Shown one piece after another: positions 47,742-59,712 of a stretch of DNA of 64,000 nt (within the stretch, counting starts at the first letter, position 1; each line of letters begins with the position of its first letter). The notes beneath the pieces are model-generated. The model was not told the origin of the DNA, did not search any database, and saw only the letters and a program-made list of their open reading frames with translations. Location: contig OZ004596.1 in NCBI GenBank assembly GCA_963924555.1, positions 5,900,139-5,964,138 of the forward strand. Direction: 5' to 3'. Origin of the DNA: Crambe crambe. Taxonomy: Eukaryota; Porifera; Demospongiae; Poecilosclerida; Crambeidae. A program made the position numbers and the translations under genes.

Positions 47742-47811
47742 TTATTAACTCAACAAACTAGGCAAACTGATAGGTACGAACTAACAGAAGTACTTGGGTA
47801 TGTATCTGGCG

Positions 47812-49100
47812 CTACATCCTCTTCATCATAATCTCAGCAGTGATAGAAAGGTTGATGGTGTGTATCCTCTCTGCAAGCTTTGCCCATCTGTTTCGTCTTT
47901 CAGGATCCCTGCTGATACCGCTGAGATACACATTGTTGGCCGGGTTGACTGGATCAATTATGCGTGGGCAAGGAGGTAGCAATTTGGAGTAGCGTTCATC
48001 CGGTTGTGTTGCTCCTGGTATGGTTAGACTGCAACAGTATTGAAGAGTAGTATCAACATGCTATCATTATTATAGTTCACATACTCAAGCTTTTCATCTG
48101 ACACAACTTCTTTCACAAGCTTGACCATTTCTCTGTTCACACTGTGGATGAATTCCATGGAGATTAACATGGTAAATAGAGCTGGCAGTTTATTTTTACC
48201 TGTTAGTCACAAACTTGAGTTTTTCTCCCTGGCGGCCAGCACGATCATATGCTGTGATGACCAATAGTGAGATGAGGTAAGATTTAGGCCTTCCATCTTT
48301 GTCGCCTTTCCATTGGACATTCCTCCAGGCTTTGGCTCTACGAATCAGCTCTCTTGCCTATTAATAAATTTGTTTTTATACTGCTATCTTTAACATTACT
48401 CAACATACCCTCTGAGACTTATCCTTTATAAATCTAGTTTGATATTTCGAAGCAGTTGCAGAAAACCTGTATGAAATAATTTGATGATTAATGTATGAGA
48501 CGATTATTATTCATACATGAGCCGTGTCAGTGGATCATCAATGTCAAGGAGACCACAAAAGAAAGCTTCCTTAGTTTCAAAGAATGGGCTAAGGAGGAGA
48601 TCGACATCTAAGCTTCCAACATCTGGATGCTCATATTTGAACTTTATGGCCACTTCAGTTGTATTTTCGAAGGTGTAGTAGGGAGCCAGGTTCTTTTCTA
48701 AAAACTCTTTTACTTTTTTCAAGGTATCATCATATCCATTTTCAGCAGCATCTTTATGATTTATTTCTATTGGTGTATATAATTCTGGAAATTTCATACT
48801 AATATTTATAACAAGGCTTACCTCTGGAATAGAGAACCAGATCAAGATCAAAATGGCCAGTTATTGCTGTTCCATGACCTACAGAACCTCCCACAAATAC
48901 TTCTGTAGTCTCAGTAATTCCCTTTTGAAAGGATTCCTGCCATTATTATTTATGTAATACATTATTACAGTGAATATCGGTTTCTTTGTTACCTGTTGTA
49001 GAGTAAGCTTTATCTTCTCTATAACTTTCCTTGCTTTTACAATTGGTCTTTGGCTTTGTGGTGTCTTCCTTCGTTTGCTGGTCTTCAGCAGAAGAGCCAT
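47812..49100 (-). CDS. OAS-A: 2'-5'-oligoadenylate synthetase-like, subfamily alpha
   Basis: The start ATG 49100 gives a basic N-terminus (LLKTSKRRKTPQSQRPIVKA). The next exon has the nucleotidyltransferase signature VFVGGSVGHGTAITGHFDLD (GSxxxGT and DxD), then LVLYS. The third catalytic acid is in SLDVDLLLSPFF. Conserved exons follow (SATASKYQTRFI, and ARELIRRAKAWRNVQW with RPKSYLISLLVI). The C-terminal OAS motif is LLPPCPRIIDPVNPANNVYL (compare human RPVILDPADPTGN), stop at 47812. All metal-binding Asp are present, so a working enzyme is plausible. Family role: dsRNA-stimulated or constitutive synthesis of 2'-5' oligoadenylates from ATP. Confidence 0.88.
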
Positions 49101-49320
49101 TTTAGTTCGTTATTTGTGCTGTGGAAGAGGTTTGGTTTTCCCCAGGTTTTTCCCCCCTTAGTGATGTCATATTGGTTATGAATGTCATCATCTCACTGCA
49201 CTATATTGCAAGTGCTTGGCAAATGAACTTAATGTAGTTCTCTAATTGATCATCTTGTCATGTACATATAATCATAGTTGGCCAATAAATTAATGAAACT
49301 AAACTCCATCTAAACTGTTT

Positions 49321-50573
49321 TCAAATGTCAATAGTGCGGATCTTCCTCCTGAGCACTCTGCTATTTCCATCCCCAGGAGCATAGCCGTATGGTATTTCAC
49401 CTTTTTTATAACCCCTGAAACCGCTTATCCAGACATTGTTAGCAGGGTTAGCTGGATCCACAACTCGGGGACGACTTGGAAGGAGCTTTGGATAGTCACG
49501 TTTGACGTAAAAGTAGTCATCACCAGCCCAGCACAAACTGTAATAGGAATTAAGAAACATCATGAATACAGTGGCTTTGTATATTATAGTCCACTAACTC
49601 AAGTCTTGGATCTTCAACAAACTCTATAAGTGCCTCTTTAACACTGAGTACATGCAGAAAATATAGTTATATATTCATCCTATTATTATTTGGCTCAGAT
49701 TTACTTTCCAGAATTTTTCTCATAAGCTCCAACCACGAGCAAAGACATGAGGTATGAGCTGGGTCTTCCTCCACCCCGATCCTTAGGCCAATGTTCATTC
49801 CTCCACTCCTTGGCTTTTCTTATCAATTGCTTCACCTTTATAGCATAGATGGAATATAGTTACATGTCATTGATAAGATACCTTAGGTGGCTGCTTCTTA
49901 AAGAACTTCACTTGCCATTTGCAAGCACACACAGTGAAACTGAAGACAATATTATAATAAATAACTATACATATAGTAAGGAGAATCTAGTAGTATACAT
50001 ACTTGTCTCTGTCGTCAGGATGTATGCGTTCCAAGAAACTGTAGAATTCGTGCTGGTCACTCCAGTATGGACTGACTAAAATATCCACATCTATTATACT
50101 CTTGAAGGTGAATGGCACTGATCGAAGGAGTTCGGTCTTATCTCGTCTGAAGTCACAATCATATCCAAAGTTAGCTTGAAGAAAGTCATAGAGTGTCTCC
50201 AGCCATTTAGTAATCCTTCAAGGTGCAGTTCTTCACTCTTGATAGCTGCATTTGAGATTACTTTATAACTTAATCACAAGCACATGCTTGCTTCATGAGT
50301 AAATCACCAGGTCTATGTCAAAATTCCTACGTATACCAGTCCCATGTCCCAGTGATCCACCTTCAATGATCTCACTGACATTAAAACTTCCGAATCTTTG
50401 CTGTTATAACAGATACCAGCCAGCTATTATACTCACTAATTCTAAATCTGTACCTGAATGGTCTTCACAAGTTCTTCAACTACTCTTTTTGCTTCATCCA
50501 CTGCTCAGGAAAGAAATACTTAGAAGTGTGTGTGAAGGAGTGTAAACTAACCTCCTCCGCCTTGTGCCATCAT
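49321..50573 (-). CDS. OAS-B: OAS-like, subfamily beta, with one-base deletion
   Basis: ATG 50573 or 50570 (MMAQGGG), a short first exon as in the other beta genes. GGSLGHGTGIRRNFDIDLVI is intact, and so are TFKSIIDVDILVSPYW and the C-terminal LLPSRPRVVDPANPANNVWI, stop at 49321. The exon opening the second domain half (acceptor AAATGCAG at about 50253) has 40 nt before the conserved WLETLYDF, where paralogues C and D have 41. The frame therefore shifts between the two halves at about 50205-50220. Either the gene is a recent pseudogene or the base was lost in assembly. Everything else looks conserved, which favours a very recent event. Confidence 0.75.
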
Positions 50574-51041
50574 GTCAGGCAACTGTAAATAGTCTTGGGG
50601 AGGGGGAGAAAAGTTCCTTGCTCTTGCGTAAATTTTGTCCCAGTTTGGTTATTCTTCGGTATGTGGTCACTATAGACTTAGTGCTAATGCAATGAATATC
50701 ATTTCTTCAGAATTCCTATGATGCATAATGGTAACCCTTGTACCCTGGATTCCAAGTAGCTACTTAATTAAACTGTTGCTGTGTGTATGGCTAGAACTAA
50801 AACTCAAATGGCTTAAAAGTTGGAAGTTATAGTCCCCCCTTGACTGATCCTGTAGCAGTCCCAGCTGTTTCTGATTACGATTGCATGGAATGGTATTAAT
50901 AATTGAATCTCATTTCCTGTTCATTCAATATTCCTGTGAATGAGTTTAATAAAATTATATGTATGGCAGTGCCTTTATTTTTAGGGTAAATTATGCAGCT
51001 TAATATACTATTCAAATAGCTTTCTTAATAGCTAGCAGTTT
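50574..51041. other. Spacer between OAS-B and OAS-C
   Basis: AT-rich; contains promoter and 5' UTR of OAS-B and the 3' flank of OAS-C. No coding exon seen. Confidence 0.4.
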
Positions 51042-52319
51042 TCAAATGTCAATAGTGTGGATCTTCCTCTTAAGCACTGTGCTGTTTCCATCCCCAGGCT
51101 CATAGTCGCTTGGAACCTCGCCTCTTTTATAGCTCTTCAGACCAGTTATCCAGACATTGTTAGCAGGGTTAGCTGGATCCACAACTCTGGGACGACTGGG
51201 TAGAAGACTTGGATAATTACTTTTGCGATAGAAGTAGTGATCACCAGCCCAGCACAAACTGTAATGGAATCTCATGAATCTTCATTGTTATATTATTACT
51301 ATTCACTGACTCTAAGTTTTGATGATTTTCCACCAACTTTACGAGTGCCTGTTTAACACTGAAACAAAAAACAGTAACATGAAATTATTGTCTGAGTTAT
51401 CGCTTACTTTCCAGGATTTTTCTCATAAGCTCCAATCACAAGCAAGGACATGAGGTATGAGCTTGGTCTCCCTTCTCCACCCTGATCCTTAGGCCAATGT
51501 TTATTCCTCCACTGCTTGGCTTTTCTTATTAACTCCTTCACCTACATCATTATGTATAAGCATGCGTGACATCATTAGACTATACGAGTGCTGCTTTTAA
51601 CTCTAAAGGGTACAAAAGAAATTCTTTTTGTGACCTTAGGTGGCTGTGTCTTGAAGAACTGCACCTGCCATTTTGAGGCACACACTGTGAAACTAAAGGA
51701 GAAGTATTATAATGGAAGGACTACAACTGAGAGAGACACACTTCTTCCTCTCCATTGGTGGTATGCCCTTTAGGAATTCATAGAATTCATACTGGTCTCT
51801 CCAGTATGGGCTGACCAGAAGGTCCACATCAATAGTGTCTTTGAAGGTAAATTGCACTGAACGATTGATGCCATCCCTTCTTTGCTTGAAGGCACAACCA
51901 TGTTTATATGTAGCTTGAAGGAAATCGTATAGTTGTACCAGCCATCTAGCATATCTTGCATCCTTTATATTTTGGCCTGTGATATCTACAAGAAATTTTT
52001 TCATATCAGTTCCCTTTTGGGATATCTAGAAAACTTACCTCGTGAGTAAACCACCAGGTCTATATCAAAGTTGCCGTGCACTCCAGTCCCATGTCCCAGT
52101 GACCCACCTTTAATTATCTCACTGATATTAAAACCTTGAAAGCTTCGCTGCAAGTACATATTTTGCTCTGAATTTGATGCTAAAATGTGTATACTTGTAC
52201 CTCAATGGTCTGCACAAGTTCATCGATTATAGTATTTGCTCGGTCCACTGCATGCTTAGAGAATTAATCATGTTAAATATGATGTTATTTAAGTTACCTT
52301 CTGTTCCTCCTTGTGCCAT
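51042..52319 (-). CDS. OAS-C: OAS-like, subfamily beta
   Basis: ATG 52319 (MAQGGTE, tiny first exon with donor GTAACT). Then ISEIIKGGSLGHGTGV...NFDIDLVVYSR, DITGQNIKDARYARWLVQLY, TFKDTIDVDLLVSPYWRDQY, CASKWQVQFFKTQPPK, and VKELIRKAKQWRNKHWPKDQ with SSYLMSLLVIGAYEKNPGK. The last exon has CWAGDHYFYRKSNYPSLLPS and RPRVVDPANPANNVWITG, ending KRKIHTIDI at 51042. No frameshift or stop was noticed in the exons read. The catalytic DxD plus third Asp are present. The 5' flank (52420-52600) resembles that of the relic at 59.9 kb. Confidence 0.88.
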
Positions 52320-52647
52320 GGTGAAAGTGGTAACTTCTTTTCTTAACTAGAGAGTTTGCTCTGGTATAAAGTTCTTCAGTGGCTAGACTTTTATAAAAGA
52401 GGAACTTGTTTACTCTCTGGGTTATTACTAGTAATGTCCTTTTTCATGGTAATCAATGAATTTAGTTAACTGACCCTGTGGCTTGATCAAATTCTTGAAA
52501 TGCTTGAATACATTTTATTATCCTTTTTGTGATAATCAGTGAACTCACTGACGTAATGGAGGTTCTGTTCCTTGTACAAGTATTTAGTTGTAGATAAGGA
52601 CTAATAAACTACATTATAGCTAATCATCTCAATAAAGGTATCAGTTT
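52320..52647. other. Spacer between OAS-C and OAS-D
   Basis: AT-rich, no exon. Segments of it recur at 59930-60150 upstream of the OAS relic and downstream of OAS-H, marking a duplicated block. Confidence 0.5.
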
Positions 52648-53872
52648 TCAGAGGTTAATGGTATGAATCTTTCTCTTGAGCTCTGTACTATCACGACCTC
52701 TGATTCCACTTATCCAGACATTGTTAGCGGGGTTAGCTGGATCCACAACTCTGGGACAATCTTTTGGAAGAAGATCTGGATAGTCGTGTTTGTAATAGAA
52801 GTCTTCCCAGCATAAACTATAATGGAGAACAAGGAAAACCAATTACATAAAATGCATGTAGAGCTAGCTAGCATTTATATCCACTAACTCTAAATTTGGA
52901 TTTTCCACCAACTGTATGAGTGCCTGTCTAACACTAAACGAAGAAAAAACATTTTGATTAGCATCTGTAGCTGTTTGCAGGACTGGATTTACTTTCTAGG
53001 GTTTCTCTCATAAGCGCCAACCACAAGCAAGGACATGAGGTAAGAAATGGGTCTCCCTTCTTCCTGACCTCCAGGCCACTGCTCATTCCTCCACTCCTTG
53101 GCTTTCCTTATCAGCTCCTTTACCTGCATCCATAATACTACTGTATGGGAAGTGGACTATTGCATCAGGCACTTCAATATTGACCTGAGGTGGCTGCTTC
53201 TTGAAGAACTGGACCTGCCATTTGCTGGCGGACACATTGAGACTAAGACAAGTATACAATACAATGACTTGGTCTCTTATCTTAATTAAGTGGGACATAC
53301 TTATTTCTCTCTTTTGCTGATGCTCCCCTAAGGAATTGGTAGAACTCGTGTTGGTCACTCCAGTATGGACTGACCAGGAGATCAACATCAATCAAACTCT
53401 TGAACGTAAATGGCACTGAGCGAAACTTTTCTCGATGGAAGACACACTCATACCCATAGTTATATCGGAGGAAATCATAGAGTTTCTCCAGCCAATCAGC
53501 ATACCCTCCGGACCTTATGTCTTCACCTGTAATATCTACAATGTGGGACAGCCTCTTAGAATCCACACTTCCAGCATCATTGAAGCCTACCTCGTGAGTA
53601 AATCACCAGGTCTATATCAAACTTTCCACGTATACCAGTCCCATGTCCCAGTGACCCTCCTTCAACTATCTCACTGATGTTGAAACCGTGAAATTTTTGC
53701 TATTGAAAATATGAGCATGCTTGGAACAGTTCACTACTTATAATCTATTTACCTCGATTTTCTCCACAAGTTCTTTAACTACTCTTTTTGCTTCTTCCAC
53801 TATTCAGAGATGATATATCCATTTATAATACAATACTTAAAAAGAGTTAAGCTAACCTCCTCTTTGTGCCAT
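52648..53872 (-). CDS. OAS-D: OAS-like, subfamily beta
   Basis: Eight exons. The first (53857..53872) encodes only MAQRG plus one base. Then VEEAKRVVKELVEKIE; FNISEIVEGGSLGHGTGIRG followed by KFDIDLVIYSR; DITGEDIRSGGYADWLEKLY; FTFKSLIDVDLLVSPYWSDQ; SASKWQVQFFKKQPPQ; VKELIRKAKEWRNEQWPGGQ; and the last exon with CWEDFYYKHDYPDLLPKDCP, DPANPANNVWISG and stop at 52648. The phases that I checked close. Compared with OAS-B and C, the linker between the OAS motif and the C-terminal KIHTI is shortened. All catalytic acids are intact. Closest relative: OAS-H. Confidence 0.88.
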
Positions 53873-54163
53873 AGTGTCTGGAAAAACCCTTCCTTACTCT
53901 AGCCTAGCAGCACAGTTTAACTACTGAGACAATTCTTTTTGTTAAGAGGCTATACTATCATTATGGGTGATTCCTAGTAATCCCATTTTCAAAGTATAGT
54001 AATCAGCTTGTGGTAGCAGATAGTGGCTATGATTCATGTAATGAATATCATTTCCTGTGCACTCAAGATTCCTGAAATACACAAATACAATGGAGGCTCT
54101 ATTTTTCTTTGTACTCAGGATTCCAAGTAACTTTGCTGGTATCGGTTAAAAAAATTTATATGA

Positions 54164-55467
54164 CTAACCCTTAAAGATCCTCCTTTGAATCTCATCCACA
54201 GTCTGTGTTAGATCCAAGGTATCAATATAATGGACAAAGTTGTCCCACTTTCCACCTCCCTCTCCATAGTCTCTAGCCTTCCTGTTGGATCCTCCGCTTA
54301 TCCCCGTCTCATGGAGGTTGTTGGAGGGATTAGCTGGGTCCACAATCCTGGGGAGGGATGAGGGAAACATCCTATAGTAGTCACCTCTCCTGTAGTACTT
54401 CTCCCAGTAGATGCTGTAGCAGAAGATGATCATATTATTGTATGCATGTATGGGCTGACTCTCACTCTGCTATTCTGTGGTTCTTTACTATTATCTTGAG
54501 CTCAGCTGTTGTCCTACACATATAATCATTATCATGGGTAATAATATGTCAAATTTTAATATTCTTACTGCATGGCAATGCTCCTGGTTGATGTGTCCTC
54601 CAGATTTTGTATGGCAATCTCGTATGCTCGCAGCACCAATACTGAAATGAGGAAGGACTTTGGTTTCCCATCATGGAGTGGTACTCTTTCCCACACAGAG
54701 TTCCTCCATGCCTTGGCTCTCTGGATTAACTCCTTCACCTGTATGTATGCAAGCAGTTAGAGCAAGATACATTTATCTCTTGTTTAAAAAAACCTGATTT
54801 GGCTGCTCCTGGAAAAAATGGACTTGCCATTTCGAAGCGCTTACTGAAAACCTGTATGAGTTTACAATATGTGTATTGACTCAGATCAAATAATATAAAT
54901 TGTAGCAGCTTTAGCTTAATTACATCGATCTATTTCCAGGATTGATTCTTTGCAAGAAGCGGTAAAGGTCATGCTGATCTCTCCAGAATGGACTCACCAA
55001 CATGTCCACATCAATCTTGTCATCAAATCTATACTGTAACGACCTGCTCGTTCGATTCCTCTCACTTAGCCTCCCAGGGAACTTCCTATCCAGAAAGCTC
55101 TTTATGATATCGAGACAGTAGTCAAATCCTTCACTGATGGCTTTGTCCCCATCAATACCTGATCAATGATATATACTTGAACGTGTGGTCAATAATAGTA
55201 TAAATGACCTTACTATCAGAGTAAATCACCATGTCCAAATCATAGTGTCCTCCCACTGAAGTTCCATGTCCAAGGGACCCAGCTTTTATGATCTCACTAA
55301 TTCTAAATCCACCAACAGAATTCTCATCTCCTCTCTGAACAATACAAGGGCAGTTTGTGTATGCTGTATAACAGGCAGCGGATCTGAAAGCATGAACTTA
55401 CTTGGCAGGTCCTCACAAGAATGTCTACCACTTCTTTAGCTTCACTGATAGTGGTTTCTCTAGCCAT
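54164..55467 (-). CDS. OAS-E: OAS-like, subfamily gamma
   Basis: ATG 55467 (MARETTISEAKEVVDILVRT). Then FRISEIIKAGSLGHGTSVGG followed by HYDLDMVIYSDS; YCLDIIKSFLDRKFPGRLSE; YRFDDKIDVDMLVSPFWRDQ; a central exon with VKELIQRAKAWRNSVWERVP; and the gamma-type C-terminus MFPSSLPRIVDPANPSNNLH with a long Gly/Lys-rich extension ending EIQRRIFKG at 54164. The gamma genes differ from alpha and beta in AGSLGHGT, DLDM and the Asn-Leu (NNL) variant of the OAS motif. Catalytic Asp residues are kept. Confidence 0.86.
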
Positions 55468-56547
55468 CACATCACACTGGTGGTGTGTTTGTAACTCTCA
55501 GAGTCATTGTTATGAAGTCTGCAGAGTCAAACTTTAGCCTTCTCATTCTCATCTCCCATGTAGCGTATTCAAGGTTCCTGTGTAGTGTATTTAGGATTAA
55601 TTATTCTCAGAACATCCCCAGTGTATTCAAGGTTCCTGTGTAGTGTATTTAGGGTTAATTATTCTCAGAACATCCCCAGGTTATTTCCCACGTGTGTAGT
55701 GTAGTGTATTCAAGGTTCGTGTGTAGTGTGTTTAGGGTTGATATCCAACCCAGTTAGTGTATAGTTTGATTTTGGGAATCAATTCCTATGTACTCACTAA
55801 TCTTTATACTCTACTCTCTAACTATACCATGCATTTCCAAGTATTCTTTTTTGCCTCCTCAGCACCAGAGTGCTGAGGCACAGTGCCAAAGGCGACTATC
55901 TATCTACCTATTACAGTAATGGCGCACGAGCAATGATGGGTGGTGCATGTGCATTATTAGCACTAGCTCTCTAGCTACTAGCTAGCTAAGCCAACACAAC
56001 TTCAAGCTCTACTAAAGACAAACAGACAGGCTCAGGCTCGCAGTCACTACGCAGTAATGCTACACCGTGAAGATAGTGCTGATGCTTCTTGGCCGTCTCT
56101 GCCAATAAATCAAGCCCGGCATGCAGACAACTGACTAAAAGACAGCAATGAACAAAAACAACAGAGATTGCAATGTACACGAACTAGATGAGCCAAAGAG
56201 AGAGCCATGTTGAAGGAGAATCTAATGAAAGAATCCAGTATACATACTTCAAGCTATGCGTGAGAATCATTCAAAACGGCAGTTTGAAAGCATTGAACAG
56301 CAAGAATACTAGCTGTGTAAATACCAACCTTACTACAATAAGCCATGTTGCTCAGTGCACATTATTTAGTAATATAAAGGTTGCACTGAAGTCGTGCTGA
56401 GGCATTCCTAACTCAACAATAAGCAATACCAACTGTAAGGTAAATTAATTAACTCAACAATAACTGAAAGATACATTATTAACTCAACGAACTAGGCAAA
56501 CTGATAGGTACCAAGACTAACAAAAGTACTTGGGTATGTATCTGGCG
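55468..56547. other. Spacer between the two OAS blocks
   Basis: About 1.1 kb. It holds two or three tandem copies of a GTGTAGTGTATTTAGGGTTAATTATTCTCAGAACATCCCCAG-like unit (about 55565-55740). From about 56440 it carries the same sequence as the 3' flank of OAS-A. No gene recognised; a plus-strand ORF at 56188-56400 has no family features. Confidence 0.5.
55565..55740. repeat. Tandem repeat, about 60 bp unit
   Basis: CAAGGTTCCTGTGTAGTGTA followed by TTTAGGATTAATTATTCTCA and AACATCCCCAG is repeated with small changes, then a partial third copy (CAAGGTTCGTGTGTAGTGTG). Confidence 0.8.
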
Positions 56548-57933
56548 CTACATTCTCTCCATCATATTCTCAGCGGTGATGGAAAGGTCGATTTTGTGTA
56601 TCCTCTCTGCAAGCTTTGCCCATCTGTTTCGTCTTTCAGGATCCTTGGTGATACCGCTGAGGTACACATTGTTGGCCGGATTGACTGGATCAATTATACG
56701 TGGGCAAGGAGGTAGCAATTTGGAGTAGCATTTATTCAATCGCATTCCTCCAGGTATGGCTAGACTGTAACAGCATTAAAGAACAGTCATAATTTGAACA
56801 TCATATGATAGTTTATTCACATACTCAAGCTCTTCATCTGACTCTATTTTTTTCACAAGCTTGACCATTTCTTCATTCACTCTGTGGATGAATTCCATGA
56901 AGATTAACACGGTAATTAGAGCTGGCAGCTATCTGTACCTTTGAGTCACAGACTTCTTCTTGAGTTTTTCTCCCTGGCAGCCAGCACGATTATATGCTGT
57001 GATGACTAATAGCGAGATGAGGTAGGATTTAGGCCTTCCATCTTTGTCGCCTTTCCATTGCACATTCCTCCAGGCTTTGGCTCTACGAATCAGCTCTCTC
57101 ACCTTTTATAAAAGCATATCTTATCAGTAACAGCCATAGTAATTCATATGCATACCCTATCAGGCTGTTTTTTCATGAATTTCCTTTGAAATTTCGAAGC
57201 ACTCACAGAAAACCTATGGCCATAGTATATGTTAACATTTCCCCACATGTCTTAGCTCTCTGTTACAGTAATTCTTTGAGGTGGGACTCAGTGCATGCAC
57301 TGGCATAATTGTTAGCTGGTCAATGTCATTCCTTACATGAGCCGTTTCATTGGATCATCAATGAGTAGAAGGGCACGAAAGAAAGCTTCCTTATTTTTGA
57401 AGTCTGGGCTGAGTAGAAGATCAACTTCAAAGCATCCAACATCTTCACGCTCATATGTGAACTTTATTGCCACTTTCGTTTGATCTTTGAAAGTATAGTG
57501 AGGAGCCAGATGCTCCTCTAAATACTTTTTAATTTTTTCTAGGGTACCATCATATCCATTTCTGACAGCTTCTTCACACTTTATATCTGTGATGTTATTA
57601 TAGTTTATAATCTTATCTATAATAATCACTTCTTGGCTTACCGTGGGAGTAGATTACCAGGTCAAGGTCAAAATGACCAGGTATTGCTGTTCCTTGACCT
57701 ACAGACCCTCCAACAAATACAACTTTCTTTTTTACTGTATCTCGAAAGGATTTCTGCCAATGGAATAAAACTGGTTTATATTGAACGTGTACCTGTAATT
57801 CTCAAACCTTGTTCAAGGTTTGCATAATTTTATTTATAACTTTTGAAATTGGTCTCTTGCTCTTCTTGCTCCTCCTCTTGCTCTTCTTCTTGCTCTTCCT
57901 GCTCTTCTTCTTACTCTTGTTTCGAGGATCCAT
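56548..57933 (-). CDS. OAS-F: OAS-like, subfamily alpha, with Lys/Ser-rich N-terminus
   Basis: ATG 57933 opens a remarkable exon of Lys/Ser/Arg repeats (KSKKKSRKSKKKSKRRSKKS) before RPISKVINKIMQTLNK. The next exon has VFVGGSVGQGTAIPGHFDLD and LVIYS; the third acid is in CFEVDLLLSPDF. Exons with ELIRRAKAWRNVQW and RPKSYLISLLVI follow, and the C-terminus is LLPPCPRIIDPVNPANNVYL, ending TAENMMERM at 56548. The otherwise invariant GHGT is GQGT here. The basic tail could act as a nuclear or nucleolar signal or as extra RNA-binding surface. Paired with OAS-A by its shared 3' flank. Confidence 0.86.
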
Positions 57934-58173
57934 AATATTGATAAGTTACTCGGTAGTTGTATGCTGGGATTTTCCCGGGTTATTCCCCCCATATCATGCG
58001 TATATTATACTCTATGAATATAATTATGTAGGTGTGCATGATGAACATCATGGAGCTAACTTAAGTCCATGAGCCAGGCAAGAAGCATTTTAATACATCT
58101 TTATTAATTTTTGTTACTGCACATTAATGAGACACAATGTTTAGGTAGTACACTAAGTGATCCTATACAGCAT

Positions 58174-59712
58174 CTACATTCCAGCCATCATTTTCTCAGC
58201 AGTAATGGAGAGGTCAATGGTATCTATTTTGCTTGCAAACTTTTCCCATTTGCTTATGCCTTCAGGGACTTTATATATGCCAGATTTGTAGACATTGTTG
58301 GCAGGATTGACTGGATCAATTATGCGTGGACAAGGAGCTAATAACTCTGATTCACGTACATCTCTTTGTGTTCCTGGTACAAATAAACTGTTTAAAAAAA
58401 CTGTTATTGCATTATCATAATAATATGTAGCATCAGAGTTCACATACTTCAGTGTTTCATCTGCAGCCTCTATTTTCTTCACAAGTTTAATCATTTCTGT
58501 GTTCACTCTGCGTATAAATAATGCCAGATTAGCTTGGTACTGTTAATACTAGGTATTCTCTACCTTTTAGACACTACTTTGAGTTTTCGTTCTTCAAGGC
58601 TTTTATCTTTTTTAATAGCACCATCATAAGCTATGATGACCAGTAGTCCGATGAGATAGGATTTGGGCTTCCCTTCTCTTCCTTCTCCTTTCCACTGCAC
58701 ATTCTTCCAGCCTTTGGCTCTGCGAATCAGTTCTCTCACCTGTATCAAATACTATCATAGAGTTAAGAATTAAAAGACATCAGTTGTGTACCCGTTGAGT
58801 CTGACTCTTTATAAATTTTGTTTGATATTTGGAAGCACTTGCAGAAAACCTATTAAAAAGAGTTGTGTGGTTGTTTACCAAGGTTTTGTCATACCATAGG
58901 GGAGAATTGAATTGTTGAAAAATGTCCTTCTCTGGTCAGGGTTCTAGCTTAGCTAGCCTATGACTGTATGTTATTTGCCATACCTCCACCGTTTGTCTTC
59001 ATCTATTTCTTTGAGGCCTTTCAAGAAGGCTATCTCATCCTTAAAGTATGGGCTAAGAAGGAGATCGACTTCCAAGTTTATTTTACTGTCTGGGTCCTTA
59101 TATGTGAACTCTATGAGCATAGTAGGTTTATCATCAACTAAGGTATAATTGGGAGCCAGCTCCTTGCATAGGAATTTCTCCACTTTTCCAAGAATATCAG
59201 CATAGCCATTTTCAGCCACATCTTTATGGTCTATATCTGTTAGTGTATCAAATGTAGTACAAGTTTCAATTCACCATCAAAGGTAGGCCTAAGGGATTTT
59301 TAAGAAATTCGGGGGGGGGGGGGGGGGGGGGTTAGATTTCTGGAACTTGAGGGGGGATCTAGTGTGCTGGCTGCTGTGTATATGTATATTGGGTTAGCTT
59401 AGTGCCACCCTCCACCTAAAAAAGAAACCCTGGTTATAGTTTACTTACCTCTTGAATAGAGAACCAGATCAAGATCAAAATGGCCAGTTATTGCTGTTCC
59501 ATGACCTACAGAACCTCCAACAAATACTTCTGCTGTTGTAATGACTTCATTCTGTGAAGCAGTAACAGTTAGCTATATACAGCTATTCCAGCTAATACCA
59601 TCCAAGGCCTACACTTTACCTTCTGTAGTGTAAGCTTGATAATCTCCACCACTTTTCTGGCCTTTACAATTGGTCTTTGGTCCCATGGTGTCCTTGATTT
59701 TCTCCTTGACAT
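58174..59712 (-). CDS. OAS-G: OAS-like, subfamily alpha
   Basis: ATG 59712 (MSRRKSRTPWDQRPIVKARK) resembles the OAS-A start. Next come VFVGGSVGHGTAITGHFDLD and LVLYSRG, then DVAENGYADILGKVEKFLC and KINLEVDLLLSPYFKD. Then SASKYQTKFIKSQTQR and VRELIRRAKGWKNVQWKGEG. The C-terminal exon has ELLAPCPRIIDPVNPANNVY, ending TAEKMMAGM at 58174. Catalytic Asp are conserved; the third is in an EVD context as in OAS-F. One intron contains a poly-G tract of about 20 (near 59311-59331). Confidence 0.86.

Noticed and set aside
47640-47760. Could the direct repeats be a CRISPR array or transposon ends
   Set aside because: Two adjacent long copies without spacers, in a eukaryotic genome; a simple tandem duplication, and the flank is shared with OAS-F.
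59305-59335. Poly-G run inside OAS-G
   Set aside because: Lies in an intron; most simply a homopolymer tract, possibly of uncertain length in the assembly, with no sign of function.
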